Shown: positions 20,050 through 30,866, numbered from the stretch's first letter. The stretch is 64,000 nucleotides of DNA from Odontocerum albicorne (GCA_949825065.1 OX463856.1:2125369-2189368); one strand, 5' to 3'. Notes: generated by a model not told the origin, from the letters alone. Made by a program: numbers and translations.

Positions 20050-20222
20050 AGAAAATACATTTACGAGAGAAGCTATCAAAAGTTCTGGGCTCATCTAATA
20101 ACATCCCCCCGGTCAAGATACACTCCAACAATATAGGTCGAGCCCAGCCGCGAGGACACCGGATGTTTTTTTCAGCCCACACCCTTGCACATGTAGAATA
20201 AGGAGAGAAAAAACAGAAAATA
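20050..20222 (-). repeat. inverted copy of the 7.4-7.7 kb repeat family
   Basis: The minus strand contains CACCCTTG-like, TCGACC-like and GATGAGCCCAGAAC blocks in the same order as 7620-7745. The overlapping 100-codon frame reflects this DNA homology. Confidence 0.55.
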
Positions 20223-20444
20223 AACATAAAACTGAAAAATAAAGATTAATTGGTTGTACATCTTCTAAAGGTAAGTTTTCCCCGGTTTTCTTACTAAATA
20301 GGTATTTTTGAACACATTTATGCGGATGGGAAAAAGTACTTATTTAACTCATATGCACTTATATTTATTATTTAATATTTTCAATCTGTCAAAAATAGTT
20401 CGTTCGAGTCCCGAGGTAGCGTCCTCGATTAGAGTTCGAATTCT
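20223..20444. other. short unassigned stretch
   Basis: GTTCGAGTCCCGAGG near 20402 looks like a lone box B, too little to call a SINE. Confidence 0.3.
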
Positions 20445-20700
20445 AAATGGCGCTACAAACGTAGTCCTTTTTATTGAAATTCAAGACAATCTGGCGAGCT
20501 TATTGCCAGGTAACAATCTCTTTAAACCAACCAGATAAAAGTAAATAAAGAAGTTGAATGGTCGCAATAAAATATGGTTAATTCATACAAAAACATAAGC
20601 AATATAAATAACAACATTAATAGTCAAATAATCATTGATGGAAGAAGGAAAGATTGTTGGAGGTGAAAGACAAAAAGAAAATGAAGCATGTCCCATCACT
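20445..20700 (-). mobile_element. LINE-D 3' UTR fragment
   Basis: Reverse complement of the LINE-D 3' UTR (CTGGTTGGTTTAAAGAGATTG, CAATAAGCTCGCCAG, then the CACCTCCAACAATCTTTCC-like stretch). No coding part. Confidence 0.55.
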
Positions 20701-21059
20701 AACTTCGATTTAAAATGAATACCTTGAAACAACATAAGCTTCTTCAATCGCGACGGAGCGAATCTAACAAAGTTGGCATTTCAGGTCTCCCTGCGCGGAC
20801 AGTCAATGACAACATATAAAAGAAAAGCGTTGAACTGGGTTAGCCAATAAACAATCTTTGCTTGAACGTAGCGCTGGTCCATGATCGAAAATACGGTAAA
20901 TATTTTCTGCTTGGCTGGAAGAAATTGCCACATTAAAGTAACTTCACTAGGTAGTAAGCGTAATATAATGCAATCATGGTCTTCATGCTAGAGTTTCCAC
21001 ATTCACATAGAGATCTTGCCATTTTCCTGTCAGAGTAAGCAGAGCGAAGATAATACTAG
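20701..21059. other. unassigned stretch
   Basis: No feature recognised. Confidence 0.35.
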
Positions 21060-21212
21060 ACTTTCGTATCTCAAAACGCTGCTTTACATCCTTATATGTT
21101 ACCTTCTACGATTTTGCTGACTTTCTACGTTTTTTTCTTTCAAAATATCCCTCACTTGATCCAATCATATTATCTTCGGTCTTGCTCTACCACGCTTTCT
21201 AATTACATTTGC
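21060..21212 (-). pseudogene. LINE-G tail fragment
   Basis: The minus strand reads RKRGRARPKI, LDQVRDILKEKNVESQQNRR, the common LINE-G tail. Confidence 0.6.
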
Positions 21213-21229
21213 ATTCAATGTTTGTTTTG

Positions 21230-21612
21230 TTATTCTTTCTTTTCGAGATGTGGTTGCAAAGGAGAATGCTTCGTATACCGTGGACTGATATGATCACCAA
21301 TTCGGAGGTCTTGAGAATAACTAATTGCCATAGACAGCTGCTGACAGATATTAAGGTCCGCAAGATATCCTATCTGGGTCACATTTTACGTGGAGAGAAG
21401 TACAAAATCTTCCAAATGATACTGATGGGCAAGATCGAGGGGCAGCGTGGTCCTTGTAGAAGGCAAACGTCTTGGCTGCGCAATATAAGACACTGGACGG
21501 GGATTAGGCGTGTGGAGAACCTGTTCCGGGTTGCGCAAGATAGAGAAACCTTTGCCAGATTGATTGCCAACGTCGGGGAGACCTGATGGGGCACGGCAAG
21601 AAGAAGAAGCCT
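21230..21612 (+). pseudogene. LINE-A 3' coding end
   Basis: An open frame of about 115 codons: MWLQRRMLRIPWTDM, QLLTDIKVRKISYLGHILRG, MGKIEGQRGPCRRQTSWLRN, RHWTGIRRVENLF, LIANVGET, then a GGCAAGAAGAAGAAG tail. It diverges from the other LINE-A copies mostly by substitutions with the frame kept. It lacks the RT palm. Confidence 0.75.
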
Positions 21613-22238
21613 TTCTTCATTCATGGGAAAACATCCCATTCACAGATGGGAAAAAACTCGAATTTAAAGACAATCTCACTATAAAAATATGTTTTTTTTA
21701 TTTTAAATACGAGTAGCATACCTGATAGGCGGAAGTCAAGATATCACGTGGATCATTTTAAAGGTTTTAAAACCGTAATGACCTACTAAAATGGCATATT
21801 CATGTCTTCCATCCTCTTTGTTGATTTGTTCTCCGTGTTTTCTTCACGTAATTAAAGCAGATTCGAATTGTTCCGGCTGACACATTTAGCCACTGGTATT
21901 TGAGCTTAGGGGACAGTTTGCTACAACGGGTCATTTATTTTCTTAATGAAATGTGTTGTGTTGCATTGCTAAGTGGGATAGTTTGCTATTTATTCCCCTT
22001 TGCCAGAAGTGAATGTAAACCGGAATAATGTTAACTTCCATCGAATTATATTACTCGCACAACAGAAAGAAAATAGTAAAACGAATGCCAATATGAAAGA
22101 AAAATTAAAGCAAGAATTGAGCTTCATAAAATCTTTATATAATTATATACTTATTTATAAAACAAGGGATGCAATCAAAATTTAACTCTACAAATATTTA
22201 ACTTTTGCTATATACAATGTAACTTAAGGGGTTTTATG
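21613..22238. other. unassigned stretch
   Basis: No feature recognised. Confidence 0.35.
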
Positions 22239-22247
22239 TCATGTAGC

Positions 22248-22641
22248 TAGAAGTAGCTATCAGGACGCTTGAACAACATCTTCAAAAGTAGAAGAGATGC
22301 ATGTTGGGATATACTAAACGAGACCGTAAACGAAACACCTGGACTCGCAATATAACAAAGATAGAAGACATTATAAAGGTGTGCAAAAGAATGAATTGGC
22401 AATGGGCATGACACGTAGCTAGAATGTCAGACTCCCGATGAACATCCGAAATAATCTAATGGTACACAAGATGCATAAAGAGGCCCAGAAGAAGACCGAA
22501 GGTACGCTGGGTGGATGAAATCAGGAAGCATGGCAGCATCAATGGCATCAACGAGAAAAAAAAACGAACTATTTGGAGTCAACTTGGGGAGACCTTCATC
22601 AAGCAGTGGATCGACCCTGGTTGACAATGATGATGATGATA
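22248..22641 (+). mobile_element. LINE-I 3' fragment with 9-bp target duplication
   Basis: Frames read MLGYTKRDRKRNTWTRNITK, VCKRMNWQWA, HVARMSD, RPRRRPKVRWVDEIRKH, TIWSQLGETFIKQWIDPG, the post-RT tail of another endonuclease-RT type LINE, ending with a GATGATGATGAT tail. TCATGTAGC at 22239-22247 and 22642-22650 is a clean target duplication, so both ends of this 5'-truncated insertion are exact. Confidence 0.8.
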
Positions 22642-22650
22642 TCATGTAGC

Positions 22651-22989
22651 AATTTCTTTTAGCCAACTATAAATATGTTGAAAAGGTCTTATTTGAAAAC
22701 CAGACGTCCTCCGTGGCTCAGACACAGGACTTAAACCTGGGAGTTTCAGATTTGACTCCAGATAGTACTAAAAAAGAGTGCCAGTCTAATAGCAAAAGTA
22801 ATACGAGCACGTTTTCGAACGTTGTTGCCTCTTCACGCACGGTAGGGTTGCCAACAAGTACAATGACCAACCGCGCCCACTCAAATTATTCTAAGGCTAA
22901 AATTTCAACATAACTTCGAGTAAATCACTATGTCGGTATTAAAGGTCACAAGTTTTTAATTGATTTTTTTTAAATTTTTATTTAAAGAA
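22651..22989. other. unassigned stretch
   Basis: A 66-codon frame at 22713-22913 begins with GTG and has no recognisable domain. I do not regard it as a gene. Confidence 0.4.
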
Positions 22990-23135
22990 TAGATGTAACC
23001 GAAGTCAAAGGTATCCTTATACCCTGGAACACTAGGCGCAAACAGTCCCTGTGTCGTTCAAGGGGAGTAGCACAGCGCGGGGCTAGAACCGACGACCTTC
23101 CGCACGAAAGCCCAGCGGGTTACCGCGCGGCCATA
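22990..23135 (-). mobile_element. SINE-1 (tRNA-derived)
   Basis: Minus strand: TATGGCCGCGCGGTAACCCG, TTTCGTGCGGAAGGTCG, GGTTCTAGCCCCGCG, then GTGCTACTCCCCTTGAACG. It shares head and body with 61240-61385 and the head with 17280. Confidence 0.65.
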
Positions 23136-23789
23136 CACCTTACAATATGAAAGAAGAAATACGTCCTTGATACCGAATTGCAATATCTTTCAACCAACTA
23201 AAAATATGTAAAAGAGATAGTAAAACTAGACTGGAACCCTTGTTAAACAAAATGTAATTAGTTCTAATGCGAATCAAGCCTGACACCACTGGGTCGTATC
23301 TATGCCATGAATGTCTTACCAAAACAAATGCCAAATTATCACTTGATATTCTCTAAAACATTATTTTTAAAATAAGGAATAATTTTGAGGAAATAGTTAT
23401 AATAATTTAGACAATTTCTAGGAAAAACGAATAAAAAATCAAATTCAGCAAGTAAAATTTGACTTGCGTGATTCCGAGGTATATCGCGTTATCCAAACAC
23501 ATTTCTGGAAAACATCCATAAAACAACGGGAACGCAGGAAGTATAACACTTGCCTTATCTCAACACACCTTATTTGTTTTTTTCCATATTCATGGATGAA
23601 TTAAATCCGTTTACATGGCTGAAAAGGGCCATTAAATAAAACGCTGAAACAGTGGTAACTAACTGGAATTAACCCTTTCGCAAGATATTCAGAGAAACTA
23701 CCTAAAAACGTTGGGTATTAGTGTTTCTACATAAAGGTAGGCACAAAAGAGAGATCATCAGACTTTTTTTTATCGTGGCACACATCTTT
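23136..23789. other. unassigned AT-rich stretch
   Basis: Only short meaningless frames. Confidence 0.35.
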
Positions 23790-23885
23790 TACATCCATAC
23801 ACTTTCTTATACAGCGCCTACGATTTCTCTGACTTTTTATATTTTCTTCTTTTAAAATATCATACATTTGTTTCTACAAAGACAA
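23790..23885 (-). pseudogene. LINE-G tail trace
   Basis: The DNA block TACGATTTCTCTGACTTTTT and the following stretch match the LINE-G tails at 21.1 and 44.24 kb. Confidence 0.45.
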
Positions 23886-24000
23886 CATTGTCTCCCTCCC
23901 AGGCTCTTAAAATATGTCTGAATAACCAATTGGGATGTGTTGAAAGGAATCATTAAATATCACAAAATACTCTCAGCAGGGTGGTTAGCCTTAACCATAA

Positions 24001-24240
24001 TTAAAAAAGCCTTTTAAAAAGAGTCTTCGCAGAACAGAATGATTCGTTAGGAAGAATATCAACCAAAATTCTTCTAGACGATGCTGCTAGACTGTTAGAC
24101 GATGCCGAGAATATATCCACAACGTCATTCAGTTGGTTCAATGTTTTTATACTACACGTGCCTAAGTCATGATATTTGTTCTTAAGTTGGTATATATAAC
24201 AGAGCGTGATTCCTTGCACTTTCATTAAGAAAAAAAGAAA
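24001..24240 (-). pseudogene. LINE-H 3' fragment
   Basis: VQGITLCYIYQLKNKYHDLG, IKTLNQLNDVVDIFSAS and RRILVDILPNE align with the end of the 18.4-kb LINE-H frame (RNHPLFYILTYRTNIMAK, IEILNQLNDTVDI, GILADILPNE). A 125-codon frame here is a chimera: its N-terminus comes from the neighbouring mariner. Confidence 0.7.
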
Positions 24241-24309
24241 ACCCAAACTCAGTAGATACATATGACACGCATGGCAACTGATCAATTTTTCACCATCCTT
24301 AGAGTTAGA

Positions 24310-24963
24310 ACATCTTTTGACAAAAAATAATATATCTATGTGCAGAAAACCTTTTCGCTTATGCCTGGCAAGCAGCATTTCACATGTGGAAAATCGGCGT
24401 TCAACGTTTCTCGGTGTCAGTTCATATGCAACCCAATTTCCTTATTTTTGCATCATTCCCAATGATTTCGACCGATGTAAAATTGCTTATTGAGTCACTC
24501 CTAATGTAAGTTCAAGTTTTTCTTGCATTTGGCACGAATCTTGATCCAATAATACTTCTAATTCCGCGTCTTCGTGCACTTTCAGCCTTCCGCTACGTTC
24601 TTTGTCTTCGATGTCAAATTCACCGTTCTTAAACTTTTGAAACCACTCACGACAACTTCTCACACTTAAAACAGCCTCACCATATGCTTCTACAAGCAAT
24701 CGATGCGCCTCAGGTGCAGATTTCTTCAAATTGAAGAAGTAAATCAAAAGTTCTCGCAAATGACGCTTATTCCGCTCAAAAATTTACATTTTCGCATACA
24801 AAAGAATATATTATACTGATAAAAATTCACAAATATTTCAAGGTTATGTTGTTGACATATGTCTAACCTTACGTCAATGACGTTTTACATCTGAAAATTT
24901 TAACCATAACTTACTGGTGGCGCCAACTTTTGTCAAACGGCGGCGACTTATTTGTACACCTGA
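24310..24963 (-). mobile_element. mariner, 5' half only
   Basis: The right end has the TIR TCAGGTGTACAAATAAG (minus strand) next to TA at 24964. Translation gives FERNKRHLRELLIYFFNLKK, SAPEAHRLLVEAYGEA, SCREWFQKFKNGEFDIED, ERSGRLK, LLDQDSCQ, LELTLGVTQ: the paired helix-turn-helix DNA-binding domain. After one stop and a frameshift it reads LTPRNVERRFSTCEMLLAR and HKRKGFLH. The match stops just before the first catalytic aspartate, where LINE-H sequence follows. Confidence 0.85.
24487..24759 (-). pseudogene. mariner transposase N-terminal domain
   Basis: 90 codons covering most of the HTH DNA-binding part: FNLKKSAPEAHRLLVEAYGE, CREWFQKFKNGEFDIEDKER, SGRLKVHEDAELEVLLDQDS. The natural start would be about 11 codons upstream, where a TAA follows the ATG (near 24788). 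The catalytic domain is absent. Confidence 0.85.
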
Positions 24964-24965
24964 TA

Positions 24966-25326
24966 TATATACGTTAATATCAAAATATTTGTATGTTTCA
25001 TACCAAAAAACGGGTTTTAATTAGAATTTCCGCGTGTCGATACGCCTTCTTGCCAATATTGATTTAATTAAATCTAGTACTTTATAATCGAAACGTTTGC
25101 GAATGAATTAGTTGAATTCTGTAAATGATTGATTGAAAGCTCTTGACGACATTCTTGCAATTAATTACCTTGTAAATTTTCATACCAAACACATTCCAGA
25201 CCTTTAATAAACATTTTGTCGTAACTAAGAACTACCGCAAATAATATTTTGGCTGGAAAGCTGTTTCATTTTTGTTTCATCAACATTTTATTTGTTTATT
25301 TTATTCCAAACCTGTTAAATGTATCA
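24966..25326. other. unassigned AT-rich stretch
   Basis: Lies between two mariners; no feature. Confidence 0.35.
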
Positions 25327-25328
25327 TA

Positions 25329-26281
25329 CGAGGCGTATGCAGAAAGTAAGTGTACTGAGGCTCTCACGACCGGATGGATTTTATTTTTGACATGTTGGCT
25401 ACATTTCCGTGTAGCCTGACCCTTCTCCTCCGCAACGAGACCAGTTCGAGGTCAGTACGTTGAAAAGTGTCGACGCGACAACACGTTTCGTGAAAAATGT
25501 CAAACCAATCTCGCGCCAAGTGCGAAATTTTGTAAAAAGGCAAGAGTTTTTGAGGCGCTGCAAACTCCATGGAGATAAATTTCTCCGCTCCATCGTTACT
25601 GGAGATGAAACTTGGGTTGCACACTACATGCCTGAAATCAAAAGGCAGTCTCAACAGTGGCGTCACACCTCTTCACCCTCCGCCAAAAAGTTCAAAACCA
25701 CAATTTCAGCCAAGAAAATCATGGCATCCGTGTTTTGGGACTGTCAAGGCATAATTTTAATTGAATATATGCCTCAAGGGGAGACCATCAACTCTGCAAG
25801 ATACTGTGAGACCCTAAAAAAATTGCGGAGGGCGATTCAGAACAAGAGGAGAGGCATGCTGACAAAGGGAGTCTGCCTGCTGCACGACAATGCCAGACCA
25901 CACACGGCCAACGCCACAAAGGAACTGTTCGCCTCGTTTAAATGGGATGTCCTGAACCATCCCGCGCATACCCCTGACCTAGCACCTTCAGATTACTATC
26001 TCTTTACCTCCCTGAAGCTGCACATGGGTGGAAAAAGGTTTTCAACCGACGACGAGGTAAATGAGGAGGTGGAGAAGTGGACGGAGGGGTTGGCGGGAAA
26101 CTACTTCGAGGAAGGCATCAAAAAGTTGATACCCCGCTTCACCACCTGCATTGAGAGGAATGGCGACTATGTCGAAAAATAGCTTACATATGTACTACGG
26201 TAACCACGTAATTTTTTTGTTTAAATAAAAAAAATTGTAACCTACAACAGTTCAGTACACTTAATTTCTGGATATGCCTCG
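25329..26281 (+). mobile_element. mariner with intact catalytic core, N-terminus deleted (953 bp)
   Basis: CGAGGCGTATGCAGAAAGTA (left) and, on the other strand, CGAGGCATATCCAGAAATTA (right) are the TIRs, continuing to AGTGTACTGA. TA flanks both sides (25327-25328, 26282-26283). About 350 bp is missing against a normal 1.3-kb mariner, all from the HTH-coding part. Confidence 0.9.
25460..26182 (+). pseudogene. mariner transposase, catalytic domain
   Basis: 240 codons ending in GDYVEK then stop, as in full-length mariner transposases. All three catalytic aspartates are present: IVTGDETWV (D1), LLHDNARPHT (D2) and DLAPSDYYLF (D3). The D2-D3 spacing of 34 residues gives the mariner D,D34D signature. 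The frame is open from a TTG codon; the first ATG lies downstream of D1. The DNA-binding HTH domain is deleted, so the product could not bind TIRs. No stops in the catalytic part suggest a fairly recent copy. Confidence 0.9.
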
Positions 26282-26283
26282 TA

Positions 26284-27059
26284 TATTATTAACCTGTTCA
26301 CCGCGTTAAAAATCAAATTCCACGAATCCTGTGCGCGCCACAATTTCAGCGTTTTTTAATTTCTAAGTTTAAACACATATTTTGTTTAGAACCACTGATA
26401 TTTGATTACAACACCAAGTAAACATGACACTTAAGTAATTTTCTGATAATAAATAATAGTCATTACTCTTAAGGAGACTCATTAAATAAAGGAGATAAAC
26501 TTAACATTACGTAAAATAAACAAAGGAATGCTACGATCAAATCAATGCTTCATGACACTCACCCAATCAAATGTATATAGCACTAGTAATGTTTATTTAC
26601 GTAAGAGAGACTTAGTAATGTTTATTTACGTAAGAGAGACTCATCGCAGGACTCGATCCGCGCGACAGGTCGTTAATGCTGGAAATATTGAGAAACCAAA
26701 AAAAATCGGCGCTCTGTTTATTCAACAATATCTCATAAACTAATATATTATTTGACAAAGTTTTCAGAGATGTCGCTAGAATAAAGATTATTTTAAATTT
26801 AAGTTCAATTTTTATTCCGGTTTTGTGTCATTTTTTTTTAAGTATTTGTGATTTGAAACTTGGATTGTCGTCAGATCACAGGCGTTTGTGCTCCCCGCGG
26901 GGAAAGAGTTAAAAAAAGTAAAAGTTGATCGCATTTTTTCGGTCATTGTCAAATATTGTCTTACCCAACGCATCAGTATTAATTTTACATTCACCCTTAC
27001 ATTATTCCGTATCTGTCCAACATTGTCACCACATGTAAAATTAATTCTGATGTATCGAA
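26284..27059. other. unassigned stretch with one tandem duplication
   Basis: TAGTAATGTTTATTTACGTA followed by AGAGAGACT occurs twice at about 26585-26640. No other feature. Confidence 0.4.
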
Positions 27060-27345
27060 TAAGATGAAGAATATTTATATGAGATGATTTGAGCATGTAT
27101 AACGAATGATGATTTGAGCATGTATAACGAATGATGATTTGAGCATGTATAACGAATGATGATTTGAGCATGTATAACGAATGAACAAAAAAAGACTAAT
27201 AAAACATATTGCAAAAAAATGCAAATGTGAGTAAAGGCGTTTTAGACCAAGTAAATGATATTTTGAAAGAAGGATACGTAAAAAAATTGAAAAGTCGTAG
27301 TAGTTGTTTGAGGTGTATGTATGAAGATTTATTTTCAACCTACGA
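27060..27345 (+). pseudogene. LINE-G fragment with internal 25-bp repeats
   Basis: NKMKNIYMR, FEHV, then four tandem copies, then a tail (VNDILKEGYVKKLKSR, CMYE). The FGHVxRM coding segment (GATTTGAGCATGTATAACGA) is duplicated four times at 27083-27182. Confidence 0.6.
27083..27182. repeat. 25-bp tandem repeat, four copies
   Basis: GATGATTTGAGCATGTATAA plus CGAAT repeated at exact 25-bp steps with virtually no divergence. It lies inside LINE-G coding sequence and shifts its frame. Confidence 0.9.
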
Positions 27346-27990
27346 AAGTACGATCATAGAACTTCATACCAGAAGGCATTGAACTTGTTAAATGTTAGAA
27401 ATAGACGCCAAATTCACATACTGTCTCTATTGTATAATATCCTTAACTGTCCAGCCACCCCCTTTTATTTCGCCCAAAATTTTCAGCGTCTTTCCAATAT
27501 TGGATTAGCGCAACGCTCAAACATAGATTGTCTATTGGCCTTTCCAGTTCACCGCTCCTCTTTTTTTACGTCGTCCTTTACTGTCCATGCAGTGAGACCC
27601 TGGAATCAGTTACAAACCAATGTAAGACTCGCACCGTCCTTGGCATGCTTTAATAAGCGACCGAAAAAACTCTTCATTTCTAGTCAGTAAAATAACGTGT
27701 TTCATTCCTGATTTTTCTTTTCTTTTCCTTTCCACCATCCCTTGCTTTCCTTTTGATTGATGACATCTCACTTTATATGAAAAATAATGTTCGGGTGATT
27801 GTCCGTCTTTGTGGGCATATGCTCACGTATGCGTTTATGGATTTCGTGGAGACGGATAGTCATTTGAATGATTTATGTGACCACGTAACTTGCTTCATTT
27901 ACTTTTGTCTGGTTGGTTTGAAGAGATTGCCGCCTGGCAATAAGCTCACCAGACTGTATTAGCAATGCAAGTATAAAATAATAAAATATG
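27346..27990 (+). pseudogene. LINE-D RT C-terminus and 3' UTR
   Basis: The frame to 27690 reads RNRRQIHILSLLYNILNCP, HAVRPWNQLQTNVRLAPS, CFNKRPKKLFISSQ. The 3' UTR matches 6976-7285. Upstream it shares CGAAAGTACGATCATA with the 59.9-kb copy. Confidence 0.75.
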
Positions 27991-28306
27991 TAGAATAGGT
28001 GAAGGATGTGTTTCAAAATAGGAAAGTCTGGCACATTGCCCTCTCTGCCTACGCTTACACGTAAATGGTGTGGTAGGATCTATGCATGGATATTGTCCAT
28101 ATCTGCAAACCAACCAGGCTTCACAGGTCGTCTAATATAATAGTAACCTATTATGATAATCCCAATTGTTGTGAAGCAATTTTTGAAAATCGCAGCTTCT
28201 AGTCTGCGTCAAGTTATATAATATAAAATATTTTAATCGGTTTACTTGACGAACGCCAACAAAATGTTACCCTGGTTGATTTACTCGTATATAATAGATC
28301 GTTCAG
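27991..28306. other. LINE-G 3' trace, then unassigned
   Basis: GGAAAGTCTGGCACATTGCC (28020-28060) resembles the LINE-G 3' terminus. The rest is unassigned. Confidence 0.3.
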
Positions 28307-29002
28307 CCAGAAAAGTTATTTTGCAATAGTGTGAGTAACAACGCGTTTACAAAAACTTGTCACCTTATTTTTTAATGAAGTGAAAAAGTAAAAAAATGTA
28401 AAAATAATATTTTATATTCAAACATTGAAATGATCACGCACGTTTTGTAAATTAAAAATGCTTTCTGCTTAAATTGTAATGCACATAAAAATAAAATGAA
28501 AGTAAGTTTATTTAACGTATTAATTGTTTAGGCATGGCAGATTCTAGGAAACATTAAATTACAATAATGGAATTTTTCAAGATCAAAAATAAATGTAAGT
28601 ACAAGTATTATAAAGTAAAAATGTTCGTCAGCTTTAATTAGATTATATCACATAAAAATAAAATGAATAAAAGATTATTTATCGTATTAATGTATCATAA
28701 TTACAATGCCAAATAATAAAGTTTTAAAATAATAGTGGATGGAGTGATACTAAATTCTAGGAAACTTTAATTTATTACAAAGTACATTCTAAGCTTTCGA
28801 ATTTTTTTGAATAATACATGAGACAAAAATCGCACTCCTAATTTCGACATGGTAGTGTTTTTCTAATCACCTAGTATTTTAACAACAATACAAACGTGCG
28901 CTCTGCGCGAACCAATCGTGTGGCATTCTAAAACCAATACCACTATATAAGTTGTGTAATACAGAGAGTATTACTCACACTATTGCAAAATGACTCTTCT
29001 GG
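28307..29002. mobile_element. non-autonomous TIR element (696 bp)
   Basis: CCAGAAAAGTTATTTTGCAA...GTGTGAGTA (28307-28337) is mirrored at 28972-29002 with two mismatches in 31. The interior is AT-rich and non-coding, with two direct repeats (about 28483-28570 and 28650-28780) sharing CACATAAAAATAAAATGAA and ATTCTAGGAAAC. No clear target duplication. Confidence 0.65.
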
Positions 29003-29280
29003 TGAAATGATATATAATATTGATTTATATGTGAAGGAACTACAGAGGTATTTGAATGAATTTTAAATATCGAATGAGAATGTATGTGGATTGCTGTATG
29101 ATGATGACAAAAGAAGTATGGTAGGATTAAAGGTATGATATTTTGAGAGAAGGAAAATTTAAAAGCCAGAGAAATAGTAACTGGTGTATGCGAGGGTTTT
29201 TGTGTATCGCGATACGAAAGCCAGGCGCTCTTTCCTCTCTGCCTAGCCTGATAAAGAGCCGGCATGATGATGTGTATGTA
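29003..29280 (+). pseudogene. LINE-G 3' fragment
   Basis: Broken frames with DILREGKFKSQRNSN, CMR, and the terminal block GCCAGGCGCTCTTTCCTCTC shared with 0.75, 28.0 and 46.8 kb. Confidence 0.5.
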
Positions 29281-29606
29281 CATATTTTAAATTTTATATA
29301 TTAATTAAATATTTGTCTTTGTATGTATGTAGACGCATTCATAAAAATATTCAACTCCCTCGAATCACGTCTCTGAATGTAAGAATACAAAATGTGTTTA
29401 TGTTAAACAGCCGAGCCGGAGGGTTGAATGGGATTGTTAACAGTTGGACCCGCAATCAGGGGGCGAGGGTGGAGCGGCGCTAATACAATGGCGAAATAAA
29501 TGGGAGACCGCAAGGAGGCACGCTCTCTCCTACATTGTTCTTATGGAGCCAGCAATTTGCATAACCGTGTTAATGCAGAAGAGCGAGAACGTTGTTGTAC
29601 AACATA
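29281..29606. other. unassigned stretch
   Basis: A GC-richer block (29410-29520, CCGAGCCGGAGGGTTGAATG) has no recognisable product. Confidence 0.35.
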
Positions 29607-29672
29607 TAAGACATCGATCAATAAATCCCTGGACTAACTTCTAAAACAACATTTGTTTCCCATTTTTTTTCT

Positions 29673-30624
29673 TTATTTATCAACATAGTCTCCTTCAAGA
29701 GCGATACATTCATTCCAACGCTTTCCCAACTTTTCTTTGCCAGTTTTAGTTTCGGCAATCACTTCTTCATTGGAGCCAAATGTCTTTCCCTGGAGCATCA
29801 TTTTGAGGTCTGCGAATAGCCAATAATCGCTGGAGGGGCAAATCTGGAGAATACGGTGGGTGCGGAAGCAATTCAATGTTCAACTCATACAATTTGACCA
29901 TCGTTACCATCGACTTGTGACACGGTGAATTGTCCTGATAAAAGATAACTTTTTTCTTCTTCATATGGGGCCATTTTTTTGCAATTCTGTCTTCAAACGC
30001 TCCAATAACGCTATGTCATATTCGCTATTGTTTTTTTCCTTTTCAAGGTGATTGATGAACATTATATCATGAGCATCCCAAAATACGGAGGCCATAACCT
30101 TCCCAGCCGACTGTTGAGTTTTTGGTCGCTTCGGACGACTTTCACCGGCTGCTCTCCATTCAGCTGACTGCTGATTTGATTCCAGAGTATAGTGGTGGAT
30201 CCATTGTCACATACCGACAAAAACTCCTGTTTATTTCGCGTAAACAGTGCTAAACATCGCTCTGAATCATCGATGCGTTGTTGTTTCTGTTCCATTGTGA
30301 GCAAACGCGGCACCCATTTCTAAAAAAGCTTTTTCGTGACCAAATATGCAAAATAGTGTAAACACGACGAAATGATATCTTCAGGATGTCAGTTATCTCT
30401 CGCAACTTTACTTTGAGGGTTTTTTTTATGTTTTCTGGTGTAACAGCCTCATTTGGACGACCAGAGCGTTCAGCATCATTTGTGTCTGTACAACCACGTT
30501 TGAAATCAGCATACCACCGACAAATGGTTGTGTTCGATGGAGCAGAGCCCGCAAAACACTTTTCAAGCCATCGCTGAGTTTGAATGATATTTTTTCCCAT
30601 TAAAAAGCAATGTTTTATCAACAC
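29673..30624 (-). pseudogene. mariner transposase, frameshifted
   Basis: N-terminal HTH piece (30624-30250): KNIIQTQRWLEKCFAG, CRWYADFKRGCTDTNDAERS, GRPNEAVTPENIKKTLK. Middle: TMEQKQQRIDDSERCLALFT, then FGMLMI where the metal-binding region begins. Catalytic piece: MKKKKVIFYQDNSPCHKSM with the second aspartate, then LLPHPPYSPDLP and, in another frame, SSDYWLFADLKMMLQGK with the third. The end EGDYVDK is intact. At least two frameshifts. Confidence 0.85.
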
Positions 30625-30653
30625 ACAAAATTCGTTTTTTTTTCATTGTTTCG

Positions 30654-30728
30654 AAAATAGCAAAAGTAGTGCCACTAAAACCAGTGGCACTACTTTTGCT
30701 ATTTTAAAATAGCAAAAGTAGTGCCACT
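30654..30728. repeat. 23-bp unit in forward, inverted and forward order
   Basis: AAAATAGCAAAAGTAGTGCC plus ACT at 30654-30676, its exact reverse complement at 30683-30705, and the forward unit again at 30706-30728. It lies in the 5' untranslated part of the 29.6-kb mariner, just before the transposase start. Confidence 0.95.
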
Positions 30729-30866
30729 CAATGACACAATGTCGGAATGTCATGAAAGTTTGACACGTAACTTCTAAAGGCTGGTACTAATTGAGAATGT
30801 TATGGATTTGTTATAAGAGGGGCCATCTCTTGGTTAGTCCTGGGACTTATTGATCGATGTGTTATA

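Larger units (their letters stand above)
29607..30864 (-). mobile_element. full-length decayed mariner (1,258 bp)
   Basis: TIRs TAAGACATCGATCAATAAAT and (other strand) TAACACATCGATCAATAAGT, continuing to CTGGACTAAC or CAGGACTAAC, next to TA on both sides. The minus strand encodes a complete but frameshifted transposase in at least three pieces. The TIR differs from the other mariners here, so it is a separate lineage. Confidence 0.85.

Noticed and set aside
22713..22913. 66-codon polar protein
   Set aside because: GTG start, no domain, no supporting context or conservation visible here.
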